Assembly: GCF_024323335.1 (NCBI RefSeq)
Contig: NC_066581.1
Coordinates: 35,420,699 to 35,484,698 of the forward strand
Length of the DNA stretch: 64,000 bases
Direction of reading: 5' to 3'
DNA from: Lathyrus oleraceus
Taxonomy: Eukaryota > Streptophyta > Magnoliopsida > Fabales > Fabaceae
Of this stretch, positions 34,877-46,323 are shown piece by piece. A program made the position numbers and the translations under genes. Within the stretch, counting starts at the first letter, position 1, and every line of letters begins with the position of its first letter. The notes below the pieces were generated by a model, which was given only the letters and a program-made list of their open reading frames with translations, was not told where the DNA came from and did not search any database.

Positions 34877-36835
34877 TGTAACACCCCGATAATAATAAAA
34901 TAATCATTTGAATTGAGTTAATAATTTAATTATTAATTTAATTAAATAATTGGAAATTTTATTATTATTATTTTTTGAATTATTATTATTTTGGAATAAT
35001 AATTATTGTTTGGAAAATATATATATGTTGGAATTAAGGAAAAAGTCCCATTGGGGAGTAAAAACATTTCACGTGAAAACAGAGAAAATCGTGAAAAGGG
35101 AAAAGGGCAGAGAAGAGGAGAAAGGAGCTGAAGAGCAAAGGTTGAAGAACGGAAAGGCTTGAAGCTCAAAGATTCGCCGGATTGTTAAGGTAAGGGGGGT
35201 TATCGTCGATTAATGGGTATTTTGGGATAATATGTCATGGGTAGTGATAAGCCGTTAATTTGACCCTAATTGGGATTTGTAAATGTTGAAATGTTGTTGG
35301 ATGAACTGTGCTGAAAGTTGAAATTAAATCGGTATTTGTGTGAGTAATGTTTTCCCGATCGTATAGCTTTTTACGGAATCGGAATCGGAGGTCCGGAAGT
35401 CCTCCAACGGCGGAATTCTGCATTCTGCCGTGTGTTAGCGCAGGAATGGTTGTTGGTCTGCGTTAACCGGTTAACCCAGGGTGTTAACCGGTTAACACTG
35501 TATTGAAATATGAAAATATTGAGTTTTGCCTGCGTTAACCGGTTAACCCAGGGCGTTAACCGGTTAACGCTGTTGCGTTTTGCCAGAAAGTGAGTTTTTG
35601 CCTGCGTTAACCGGTTAACCCAGGGCGTTAACCGGTTAACACTGTTGCAGAGTGAAAAATTATTGTTTTATGTGGTGTACCTAATTGAGGGTTGGCCTAT
35701 GTTGCCTATGGTGTAATAGGGATAAATTCCCGCTGTTTTGAGCAGTATATGAAATATTGAAATGTACTAATATTGTGGTTGTTGTTTGGCATAATCTGAC
35801 ATGCTTATGTGATGAAAGATTGATGATGTATAATGATGTACATGATGCTGTGAATGTATATATTATGCATGTATGTGTGAATGGACTGTTGTATGGCTCA
35901 GAGAGTGAGCATATGTTATTCTTAAATTACTGTTGATGTTGCATTGCTAGATGATTAGCATGCATGGCATAGCCTTCGGGGCTGTAGCTAATTCCCATAG
36001 TGAGGAATTAGTGAGTGAACCATTGCGGGTTGTTGTTGATGTTTGCATACTAGATGATTAGTGTGCATAGTCTAGCCTTCGGGGCTGTAGCTGATTCCCA
36101 TGGTGAGGAATTAGTGAGTGAGTCACTAGGTCTCAAATGAGTGGGACTAGTGAGCTTAGTAGCCGTATCTGGAGGGATCGGTGAGCTTGAACTATATGTT
36201 CAAGAATAGTCGGTACCGCATGTGTAGAGTCTCATTGCATAAAAATATGTATGGCGTATAATATGAATGGATGTGTTCCAATATTATACGTGTGTTGTGT
36301 TGTTGTAAGTATGATTTGAAATTATACTGGTATTGTATATTGATGTTGAGTATGATGTTTAAGCCAATGAGCTATTACTGAATGTGTATTGCAATTAGGG
36401 TGATTGATGTGTTAATTACTTGGCATTACATGTTGTTTTATAATGCTTATTATATTGATTGAGGAACTCACCCTTACAACTATTTTTCAGGTAACGAGAA
36501 ATGAGTTGAGTAGAAGCAAATGCTTGGAGTCTAGTGTAGTCTCCCTAGTGGGTCATGCTCTGATAGATGTAACATCGGGCGGGAACACTTTGATTTTTAT
36601 TGTTGTTGTTGTTGAACTAAATTACATGTGATGTTACATGTTTTGCTTGATTGAGTTGATCTATATCCGCTGCGTAATTGTGCAAATACTTTATATTTAA
36701 ATTAACTAAAAGAGCATGATTGTTATATTGTTTAAATGGTGTGGAATGTTTGTGTGACACCCTTGGTGCACTATTACTCTGATTATATGTTTATTATTTT
36801 AATTAATTTTTGGGGTATTTTAGTAGGGTGTTACA
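34877..36835 (+). repeat. 3' LTR of the Tekay element
   Basis: 1959 bp. It differs from the 5' LTR by one T fewer in three T-runs (near 35198, 35663 and 35918). No substitution was seen on reading through. Palindrome pairs lie at 35462/35483, 35534/35555 and 35606/35627. Confidence 0.96.
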
Positions 36836-36840
36836 CCATC

Positions 36841-39743
36841 TACAAGGTGGCGAACGTCATTTGCACAGAATGGCAAAAAATGACTCTTTTGCTCCTTTTT
36901 AGCTCCTATTTCGCTCCTTTTTCGCAAGGCTTCCAAAACTCCAATGAAATGGGATAACAACGGAAAAACTGATAAAAAGGAAGTAAAATACGATAAAATA
37001 CATAAATTGATGTACTATCACAATGCTACATCTTAGATATAGATATAATTTACAACCTAAATATTATCAATTTCATGCTTATTGATGTACTATCCAAATC
37101 CTAACATTCAACTTATGGTTACTCACCCGTTATCAACTCTTTTATTGGAAAAAAGTTAGAAAGGAATCACGTTATTAAAAGTCCCGTTCATTAAAAACAT
37201 AAACATAAGTGTACTGAGAAATCCGACAAACTAAATAAAACCATGAATAGTTTTAGATAACATCACACAATATATTAGAGACATAACACAAAATTATCAA
37301 ATAAGACTATGGTTACTTTTGGATTAGATATTGTAAAATATCTTATAATAGATTACAAAGCTAACACAAAATTATTAAATAAAAATAAAATAAACAAATA
37401 TAGTGATGAACAATTGGAATTGAGAATTAAATATAAAATTTAGAAAACATCCAACTAATAATCACCGGTAGGATCAATTTCTGGTGGATCCATTTCGTCG
37501 AAAAGAGTTAAGTTTATTTGCAAGACGAACGGAGAACTTGTGAGTGCATCAAACTTTGCTATCGAATAATGTGGATTTGTGAGAAATGAAAGAACTTTTG
37601 AAAGGAGATGTTCTGTGTGTCTCAATCTAAATCTCACCGGTTTTCTTTATTTTTATTTATTAAAAAAATTTATTAAATACTTTTTTCAAAAAAAGAGAAA
37701 TTTGTTAAATACATTCTGAAATAAACAAAAATAAAGTTATATTAAATTAAATAATTTAATTAAATAATTTTTTTGTGATCATTAAATATAAGTATTAGAA
37801 TATGTATTCTAAAAAAAGTTAGTTTTAAATTTAATTATTTATTTAATATCACAATAATATTGTAAAATAATTTGAGGAATATAAAATTGATTGAATTTTG
37901 CAGAAGTATTTGTCATAAGGTTTAAATTGGTTTTTACATAAAAATGCATCTAAAAATAAAAATATTTGTCAATACTATTTTAGATGTTAAAGGAAATTTT
38001 CATTGGAATAATTATGAATTATCTTTAATTTTTTATTTTAAATATTATTTAAATAATTTAATATATTTTTTATTAGGAAAGTAAGTTAAACTTTGCTAAA
38101 AAAAAACAAACAAAAGTGATGATAAGTATTCAATCTGTATATTGAACATACAAACTAAAAAATATTCTCTATCATCAAATAACACTAAATTTCAACCACT
38201 TATAATTTTTTAAATATTACATTTTTTTCACTATAATTGAATTCTAATATATTATTTTTAAATAAAATATACTCATATACGAGATATAACCGTTCTAATT
38301 TAAGTTTTGGTTTGATATATCATTTAACATTTTAATAAAATATTCTTAAAAAATAAGATTTTTTAAAAACATTTTCAATAAAAAAGCTTTTTTAAATAAG
38401 TAATTTTTTTCAATGATCAGAAAATTGTTAGAAAAATAATAATTTGTTAGATTAATTTAAATTAGTCGTTGCTATATATTTATAAAAAAACTACATTATT
38501 CTTTTATAAAAATAATTCTTGTTGGGGATAAGTTATTTTCACCAACAATAATGAAATATTTGAGAGAGCAAAAAGTTATTAGTCGTTGCTATATATGTTG
38601 TTCAACAAATTATATGTAATATTAGTATATATACATAATATTTGAATAATTATATATTTTGTTATAGTATATGTAAACATTTCGAGAGTTTTTATTTTAG
38701 TACTAGTAATGTAAGTGTGAGTTTGGACATGTCTTGTCAGTAAGAAGGTAAAAGAAAGAAAATCATACAATTATAAAAGAGTATATGAAGAGAAATAAGA
38801 GAGAGAGAGAGAAAATACTTAATTTTAGGATGTTCCCTTCTAATTTTTAATGTGAGATTTGTTAAAATCTATACTTTGTTTAAAAAATAATAGTACGTTA
38901 AATTTTTACTTGGCTTTTTTAAAATCACATGAAATGTGTGAGAGATTAAGTATCATATTTAATACATAAAAAATTAAAGAGAATAAATCTTTAAACATAT
39001 ATATCACTGGTGTTATACATGTAACTGGTTAGTGGTTATTGATATGTATAACTTCAAGATTCATATTTAATATATGAGAATGAAGAAAAATTAATTATGC
39101 ATGATTTATAAAATATTCAAATTTTATTTATTTTTTAATTTAGACTAATATATTTTAGTTTTAACCGTTTCTAAATTAAATTTTGTAATGCTTAAATTTT
39201 TAAACTAAAAATAAATAAATAAATAAATGCTTTTTTATCCTTCTATTTAATCAAAATGAATTATTAGTCTTATTATTTTAAAATTCAATTTTTTAATCAC
39301 TCAATTTAATACATCTCGGAATTTATCAGTTTTTCTTTGATTTTGTAGATGTGACATTCTTATTTATAATGTGATAGTGATATGACACCGAGATTAATTC
39401 AAATGAAAAAAATTTGTCATGTCACTAAAATAATAATAATTAATTATAAGTAAAATTTAAAAATAAATCAATTAATATTATAAAAATAAATTTGAAAATT
39501 TGTTTTTTTTTCTTCCCTTTTTTATGTTGATACAGATTTATTTAATATGAAACACATAATAATCAAAATATAATATTTAAAACTAAAGAAATAAAAATAG
39601 TCCACATGAAGCAACAAGTTAAAAATAAAGATTGCATATAGTGTTCAAAGTTGGGTTAGGTTGAGTTTTATAAAAAATGCTCTTGTGTAAAACATTATTT
39701 ATAACCTTCACCGTTTAACCTATTGGCATCGACAACTAATTGG
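36841..39743. other. Continuation of the unclassified repeat, then AT-rich unassigned DNA
   Basis: The first 20 bp complete the near-palindrome module of 28316-28380 (gtggcgaacgtcat at 36847). After about 37020 the DNA is strongly AT-rich with no domain, terminal repeat or RNA gene that I can recognise. A short direct repeat ttagtcgttgctatatat occurs near 38463 and 38580, and a short GA run near 38800. Confidence 0.5.
37455..37637 (-). pseudogene. Possible gene fragment, 60 residues, unrecognised
   Basis: A minus-strand frame opening MRFRLRHTEHLLSKVLSFLT and ending EMDPPEIDPTGDY. It stands out because its base composition is less AT-rich than its surroundings and the peptide has normal complexity. 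No family is recognised. It could be a captured exon or chance. Confidence 0.2.
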
Positions 39744-39805
39744 TCCTTAAAAGAGTAATCATTTCTTCGAAACCTGACATTGTTCTCATTATAGAACCCT
39801 GGATG
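39744..39805 (+). repeat. 62-bp orphan copy of LINE endonuclease sequence
   Basis: From ccttaaaagagtaatc to ggatggatgt this matches 47793-47858 with about one mismatch and the same orientation. That segment encodes the start of the LINE endonuclease (KPDIVLIIEPWM). Both flanks differ completely after the match. Confidence 0.85.
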
Positions 39806-40241
39806 GATGTAATCATCTTACGCACACTTTACGCAGGGAATCCTCAACTTAAATTGAGTAAGCAAAGGGTTATGTCACTTAAGTACCAGAACCCCGTACA
39901 GAAAAGGATCAGAGTCACTAACCGGTCGCCTTGCTATGAGTGTGTGGAGATAACAGGCTTAATGTGATTGCGCCTGAATGAAAAAGAGCCAAAGAAGGAT
40001 GAGTAAGTTAGGCTTTAATATAATAACATGATTCGAGTTGATTTGTGTATTCAGGAGGTTTATGTTTGTATAACTGTGGATTAGTGTTCGTACAATGTCC
40101 TTAGTGTGCAAGATTAGTACCTATCGAAGCAAACTTAACCGAAGATGACCTGTAGCCTAGAATGAGTAACCGTTGATGTGTCTGTGTTTTGTTTTGTTTT
40201 TCATTTTGCTCGGAGTGCAAAAGTTCAAGTGTGGGGGAATT
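39806..40241 (+). other. Athila-type 3' untranslated region and polypurine tract
   Basis: Non-coding sequence ending in caagtgtgggggaatt before the LTR. That aagt-tgggggaa tract followed by TGATCAGTGCATT is characteristic of Athila-group (Cyclops-like) Ty3/gypsy elements. The coding part of the element is absent. Confidence 0.65.
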
Positions 40242-41303
40242 TGATCAGTGCATTTTGATGCATGTTCTTTCATGTTTGTACTCAAACATTTCTTCGGTTT
40301 TCTTTGATTATTTTTATGTTTTAATGTGTTTTCATAATTTATGTTATTTTTGCACTTATTTAATTTTCGTATTTAATTTTCAGCATTAGCAGCTTTCGCG
40401 AGAAAAATCATATCTTGAGCTAGGAGTATCGAATTGAGACGTGCTACCAGTCGATGGAAATCTAAGAAAAAGATCTACAACCTTTGTTCAAAAGTCGAGA
40501 GCTGAATCAGACTGTAGCAGGGCCAGAAAATTCGTTGAAGTTGCAGCATTAGTTTTATTTAAGTTTTGGGTCATTAGTTTTGGGTTTGGGTTATGTTTTC
40601 GATCCAGTTGGGGTGTAAACCAAATTCCTTGTTTTCCATATACCTAGCAGCCGCATAACATGAGAGGGGAATGACTATTCACGAAATACTTGAAAGCTTT
40701 GGCAAGAATTCTCATGAAGAACTAATCGATCCAAACAATTTGCTGTATTCGGGTTCCAATACCTTGAGATTTTAGTAATTCTTATTCAGGTTTTTTATTC
40801 CTTTCAATATTAATATATGTATTTTGTTTGCTTAATCCGATTTACATATGCTATATTGATTTAATCCGATTGATTATGTGATCCTAACTATAGTCACGAT
40901 TTCGTTTGCTTAATTCGTTATCGAGTCCGTTTAATTCATGTTTGCTTAATTCATGAAACTTAATCTCGTTTGCTTAATTCGGATAATAGGAACATACAAC
41001 TTATACTATCAATTGCGCTTGTCAGTTGATATTATAATCGAATAGGAATAGTTAATCTGCGGTTGGAATTACGATAGTCGATGATAGGCAAAGATCGAAT
41101 CAGTAAATTGTTGCTACAGCTTATTTCAATAATCACTTATTTTAATCTATTTTATTTAATTGAATCCTAAACCAACCAAAACCCCATTAATCGTTACTAT
41201 CATTGGTTAATTCATTCAAGAATCCTTGTGAGAACGACAATCCGAGTCAATTTCTCGCTAACTACGTTTTATCAAAAATACTCAATTTGATCCGCGCGCG
41301 ACA
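40242..41303 (+). repeat. Athila-type LTR
   Basis: 1062 bp, TGATCAGTGCATTTTGATG at the start, …tccgcgcgcgaca at the end. Eight further bases (gcgaatca) fit the usual Athila leader before the primer site. The sequence then switches abruptly to copia gag at about 41309. No duplication is visible because the right flank is truncated. Confidence 0.72.
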
Positions 41304-41308
41304 GCGAA

Positions 41309-43214
41309 TCAATCGTGTATTTAAAGATGGTGGTAGTAGTAACAAGCCTCCTTTGTTTTCCGATCAATATTTCGACGTTTGGAAAATCCGTATGAAGGCA
41401 CATTTAGAAGCACAAGGAAGTGACATATAGGAGGCGGTTCAAAATGGTCCTTTTATTCCTACAACGGTTGTCAACGGTCCTAGTTCAACAAAGCCACAAG
41501 GATCATGGGATGATGATGATAAGAAAAGGGTTCTCTATGATAAAAAGGCGATTAATATTCTACAAAGTGAACTTGGAATGGATGAATTCTTCCGCGTCTC
41601 AACATGTACAACGGCAAAGGAAATATGGGATACTCTTGTAGAAACTCACGAAGGAACGGCCGAAGTCAAGAGATCTAGATTGAACACGTTAAGTCAAGAG
41701 TACGGGTTATTCCGAATGCAACCGGGAGAATCAATCCTCGACTTGCAAAAAAGATTCGTGCATTTGACAAATCACTTGAAAGCACTTGGTAAGACACTAA
41801 CTAATGATGAAATTAATCTTAAAGTGCTTAGATCTTTAACAAGAGAATGGCAACCCAAAATGACGGCGATTTCCGAAAAGAAAAGTTTATCAACAATGAC
41901 ATCCGCTACTTTATTCGGAAAGCTTCAAGAATATGAGACGGAACTTGGACTATTGGAGAAACATGAGGTCCAAGAGAAGATATCCAAGAGCATTGCCTTA
42001 AAAGTTGATTCCAAAGTTGTGAGGAAAGAAGACAATCCCGAAGAGGACGAAAACTTTATGCTTCTTGTAAAAAGACTAGGAAAATATTTTGGTGCAAAAA
42101 ATAATATTAGAAACTCTAGTTACACAAGAAGAAATAAGTTCTCAAAGAACAAAGAAAGATAAGCATTAACATCCAATGAAGACATTACATGCTATGAATG
42201 TGGAAAACAAGGCCACATCAAACCGGAATGTCCCAAACTCGCAAAGAATCGTGACAACAAAGGAAAGAAGGATTACAATAAGAAGGCCTACATTGCTTGG
42301 GATGACAATGAAATAAGTTCTTTATCGGATTCCGATAGTGATCAAAGCACAAATCTAACATTGATGGCATCACATCATTCCGACGATGAAGGCGATGAGG
42401 TTAGTAGTAACTTTTCAATTTTTGATAATGATGCTCAAGGAGAAATTGATGAACTTTTAAGTGAATGCAAAATTCTATACAAAACCATTTCATCTCAAAA
42501 GAATCAAATATCAACTTTGGAAGAAAATATTGAGAAAATGAAAAATAATCTCAAAGATGAAAAGGAAGAATTAATCAAGAATTTTGCATGCACTAAATGT
42601 GAGTCACTTGCTTTTCAAATAGTTCAATTGAAGAGAGTTATTGAAAGATATGAAAAAGGTCAAATCGGATTGGAACATGTTCTTAGTAGTCAAAGATACT
42701 CAAATGATAAAAGTGGTTTAGGTTATTCAAATTTTGCTTAACAAACTTCTCAAGCTTTACCGCTCTAAACCGCCCTATGAAGAAGAAGAAGATGTGGAGA
42801 TGGAAGAGGGTTCCGGAAGTGATTAAGTGTTATGGTCTTGTTTATGTTCTTATCATATCTATGTTGTAGTTTTTATGTGTTATGTTTCTAATTATCTAGT
42901 ACAATATCATGTTTTTATGTGTTTAAATGTTGCTTATCATTTTTGTGAATGAATGCTTATTATGTTTGTGAACGTATGACTGTTTTTTATCAAGTCTTTT
43001 CCCAACTTTTTTGCTAATGACAAAGGGGGAGAAGAATTGCTTGTTTTTTTTGTTTCTCTAACATTTTGTAGGAAAGATACACATTTCCAAAGCTTTGCTC
43101 ATATTCCAAAAGAAAGGGGGAGCACTTGCATAGGGGGAGATATCCTTGGATTAGAGAAACAAGTTTAGAATCAACTTTCAAGTAGTGAGTTATCATCATC
43201 AAAAAGGGGGAGAT
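41309..43214 (+). pseudogene. Truncated upstream copy of the gag-only element (gag plus 3' UTR)
   Basis: Gag starts mid-gene at RVFKDGGSSNKPPLF, lacking its ATG, and runs in one frame to 42741. Stops occur at 41428 (TAG where the downstream copy has TGG) and at 42160. The zinc knuckle CYECGKQGHIKPEC is intact (42190-42231), followed by an acidic, coiled-coil-like tail (ISTLEENIEKMKNNLKDEKE). The 3' UTR carries four aaaggggga-like purine tracts; the last abuts the LTR at 43215. No protease, RT or integrase is present. Confidence 0.88.
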
Positions 43215-44360
43215 TGTGAAGTCATGGCTTCTTGATGATTTTGATGATTACAACATCTCTCAATAATTCTCATGTGAAAATATCAAAAAGCTGTCAAAGA
43301 CTTGAAGTGAATTGAAGTGGAGTAAAGATTCATGTGAAGTATATCATTTCAAAGGATCAAGTATCATCATTGGTATATCTAAAACTTTAACTAATATGAT
43401 ATACAAGTGTTCAAATATTTATTCCATGATATCTTGGTTCATATAGAAAATTAGGATGTATTGCATTTCATTTTTCACATTCTGCCAAATTCTACTTTTC
43501 AAAACTGGGCTTCAGTAACCGGTTACCCACAGAGCAGTAACTGGTTACCACTGTTGTTTTTCAAATATTTTTTGGACGTTGGAAGCAAGTAACCAGTTAC
43601 CCACCAAGCAGTAACCGGTTACCACTGACGAATTTTGGCAGAATGGTGCATTTCTTCATTCAAATGTTTTCTTTACATTCCTTTGAATCATGGCATCCTT
43701 TCATTCATCATACTCTTTCAAAAAGGTGTTTGTAGCAATATATAAACATCATTACTCATTTTTTTATACCCACCTCCTTTCTTGCAAACACTTTCAATTA
43801 ATTATTCTTATAAAAACTCAAATTTTTATCAAGTGTCCAAAAACTTCCTTAAAAAAGTATTCTCTGCATTAAACCTTCATATACCTTGCTAAGAATACAT
43901 ATCATTTGGTTTGAACACTTGTATACTACATTGAGTGATTGATATCCAAAGGGGAAGATTAATCCAAGTGATTATTATATTCAAGATTCATCATCAACTT
44001 TTTAATTAAGTTCAGATTTTTGTAGCATACCTTATTGTCCAGGATTGTTGGAAACAAGTGAAGTGTTGAAGAGGATTGTTCTTCATACACTTGATTACCT
44101 ATAGGTTAGATAGTAAGCATCACCATTGGTGTGAGTAGGCTGTACAATAATTCTAACTATAGTGAAATCTCTTTCGAGTCGAAAGGGGAGTGGAGTACCT
44201 TCGGAGTGTGAAGGGAACCACTATAATTTCTGGTGTCCTTCTACTTTCCGCAATTTATTTTTCAGCACTTAAACTAAAAATAACCAAGAACCGGAAACAA
44301 GATCGAAGAAATTTTTACCATCTAATTCATCCCCCCTCTTAGGCGCATTTACAACTTACA
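43215..44360 (+). repeat. LTR of the gag-only element (upstream)
   Basis: TGTGAAGTCATGGCTTC start, …cgcatttacaacttaca end. Palindrome pairs of GTAACCGGTTAC type lie at 43515/43537 and 43589/43611; two of the four palindromes have lost the central CG. It differs from the downstream LTR at roughly 2% of positions. Confidence 0.9.
43515..43622 (+). repeat. Two palindrome pairs (GTAACCGGTTAC) in the gag-only LTR
   Basis: 12-bp palindromes start at 43515, 43537, 43589 and 43611: 22 bp within pairs (10-bp spacer) and 74 bp between pairs. In the downstream LTR (46624, 46646, 46698, 46720) all four are perfect and the spacing is identical. Confidence 0.92.
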
Positions 44361-44406
44361 TTTGGCATCAGAGCAAGTTATAGGTAACTTGTTCATAAAG
44401 ATTCAG

Positions 44407-45851
44407 ATGGCTTCCGCAAACAATGATCGTGTATTTAAAGATGGTGGTAGTAGTAACAAGCCTCCTTTGTTTTCCGGTCACTATTTCGACTTTTGGAAAA
44501 TCCGTATGAAGGCACATTTAGAAGCACAAGGAAGTGACATATGGGAGGCGGTTCAAAATGGTCCTTTTATTCCTACAACGGTTGTCAACGGTGCTAGTTC
44601 AACAAAGCCACAAGGATCATGGGATGATGATGATAAGAAAAGGGTTCTCTATGATAAAAAGGCGATTAATATTCTCCAAAGTGCACTTGGAATGGATGAA
44701 TTCTTCCGCGTCTCAACATGTACAACGACAAAGGAAATATTGGATACTCTTGTAGAAACTCACAAAGGAACGGCCGAAGTTAAGAGATCTAGATTGAACA
44801 CGTTAAGTCAAGAGTACAAGTTATTCCGAATGCAACCGGGAGAATCAATCCTCGACTTGCAAAAAAGATTCGTGCATTTGACAAATCACTTGAAAGCACT
44901 TGGTAAGACACTAACTAATGATGAACTTAATCTTAAAGTGCTTAGATCTTTAACAAGAGAATGGTAACCCAAAGTGACGGTGATTTCCGAAAAGAAAAGT
45001 TTATCAACAATGACATCCGCTACTTTATTCGGAAAGCTTCAAGAATATGAGACGGAACTTGGACTATTGGAGAAACATGAGGTCCAAGAGAAGAAATCCA
45101 AGAGCATTGCCTTAAAAGTTGATTCCAAAGTTGTGAAGAAAGAAGACAATCCCGAAGAGGACGAAAACTTTATGCTTCTTGTAAAAAGACTAGGAAAATA
45201 TTTTGGTGCAAAAAATAATATTAGAAACTCTAGTTACACAAGAAGAAAGAAGTTCTCAAAGAATAAAGAAAGAGAAGCATCAACATCCAATGAAGACATT
45301 ACATGCTATGAATGTGGCAAGGCCACATCAAACCGGAATGTCCCAAACTCGCAAAGAATCGTGACAACAAAGGAAAGAAGGATTACAATAAGAAGGCCTA
45401 CATTGCTTGGGATGACAATGAAATAAGTTCTTCATCGGATTCTGATAGTGATCAAAGCGCAAATCTAGCATTGATGGCATCACATCATTCCGACGATGAA
45501 GGCGATGAGGTTAGTAGTAACTTTTCAATTTTTGATAATGATGCTCAAGGAGAAATTGATGAACTTTTAAGTGAATGCAAAATTCTATACAAAACCATTT
45601 CATCTCAAAAGAATCAAATATCAACTTTGGAAGAAAATATTGAGAAAATGAAAAATAATCTCAAAGATGAAAAGGAAGAATTAATCAAGAATTTTGCATG
45701 CACTAAATGTGAGTCACTTGCTTTTCAAATAGTTCAATTGAAGAGAGTTATTGAAAGATATGAAAAAGGTCAAATCGGATTGGAACATGTTCTTAGTAGT
45801 CAAAGATACTCAAATGATAAAAGTGGTTTAGGTTATTCAAATTTTGCTTAA
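44407..45851 (+). pseudogene. gag of the gag-only element
   Basis: ATG 44407 (MASANNDRVFKDGGSSNKPP). UBN2-type capsid region (WKIRMKAHLEAQGSDIWEAV; LDTLVETHKGTAEVKRSRLN; LDLQKRFVHLTNHLKALGK). A CAA-to-TAA change makes a stop at 44965. The frame continues to the zinc knuckle, where a 4-bp loss near 45317 shifts into the frame 45312-45851. The tail is acidic (SSSSDSDSDQS, HHSDDEGDE) then helical. Stops differ from those in the upstream copy, so each decayed separately and neither encodes full gag. Confidence 0.9.
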
Positions 45852-46323
45852 CAAACTTCTCAAGCTTTACCGCTCTAAACCGTCCTATGAAGAAGAAGAA
45901 GATGTGGAGATGGAAGAGGGTTCCGGAAGTGATTAAGTGTTATGGTCTTGTTTATGTTCTTATCATATCTATGTTGTAGTTTTTATGTGTTATGTTTCTA
46001 ATTATCTAGTACAATATCATGTTTTTATGTGTTTAAATGTTGGTTATCATTTTTGTGAATGAATGCTTATTATGTTTGTGAATGTATGACTGTTTTTTAT
46101 CAAGTCTTTTCCCAACCTTTTTGCTAATGACAAAGGGGGAGAAGAATTGCTTGTTGTTTTTGTTTCTCTAACATTTTGTAGGAAAGATACACATTTCCAA
46201 AGCTTTGCTCATATTCCAAAAGAAAGGGGGAGCACTTGCATATGGGAGATATCCTTGGATTAGAGAAACAAGTTTAGAATCAACTTTCAAGTAGTGAGTT
46301 GTCATCATCAAAAAGGGGGAGAT

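Larger units (their letters stand above)
28381..36835 (+). mobile_element. Near-intact Tekay/Del chromovirus (Ty3/gypsy)
   Basis: 8455 bp: LTRs of 1962 and 1959 bp starting TGTAACACC and ending GGTGTTACA, perfect 5-bp duplication ccatc (28376-28380 and 36836-36840), tRNA-Met-type primer site, complete gag-protease-RT-RNase H-integrase-chromodomain, and a polypurine tract. The LTRs show no substitutions by eye, only three one-base T-run differences. The coding region is broken only by two one-base losses, again in T-runs. The element is very young and possibly functional if those are sequence errors. The chromodomain at the integrase end is the defining mark of chromoviruses and would steer insertion to particular chromatin. 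Confidence 0.97.

Noticed and set aside
36841..39743. MITE or DNA transposon in the AT-rich stretch
   Set aside because: I found no convincing terminal inverted repeats with a duplication; only short AT-rich inverted matches expected by chance.
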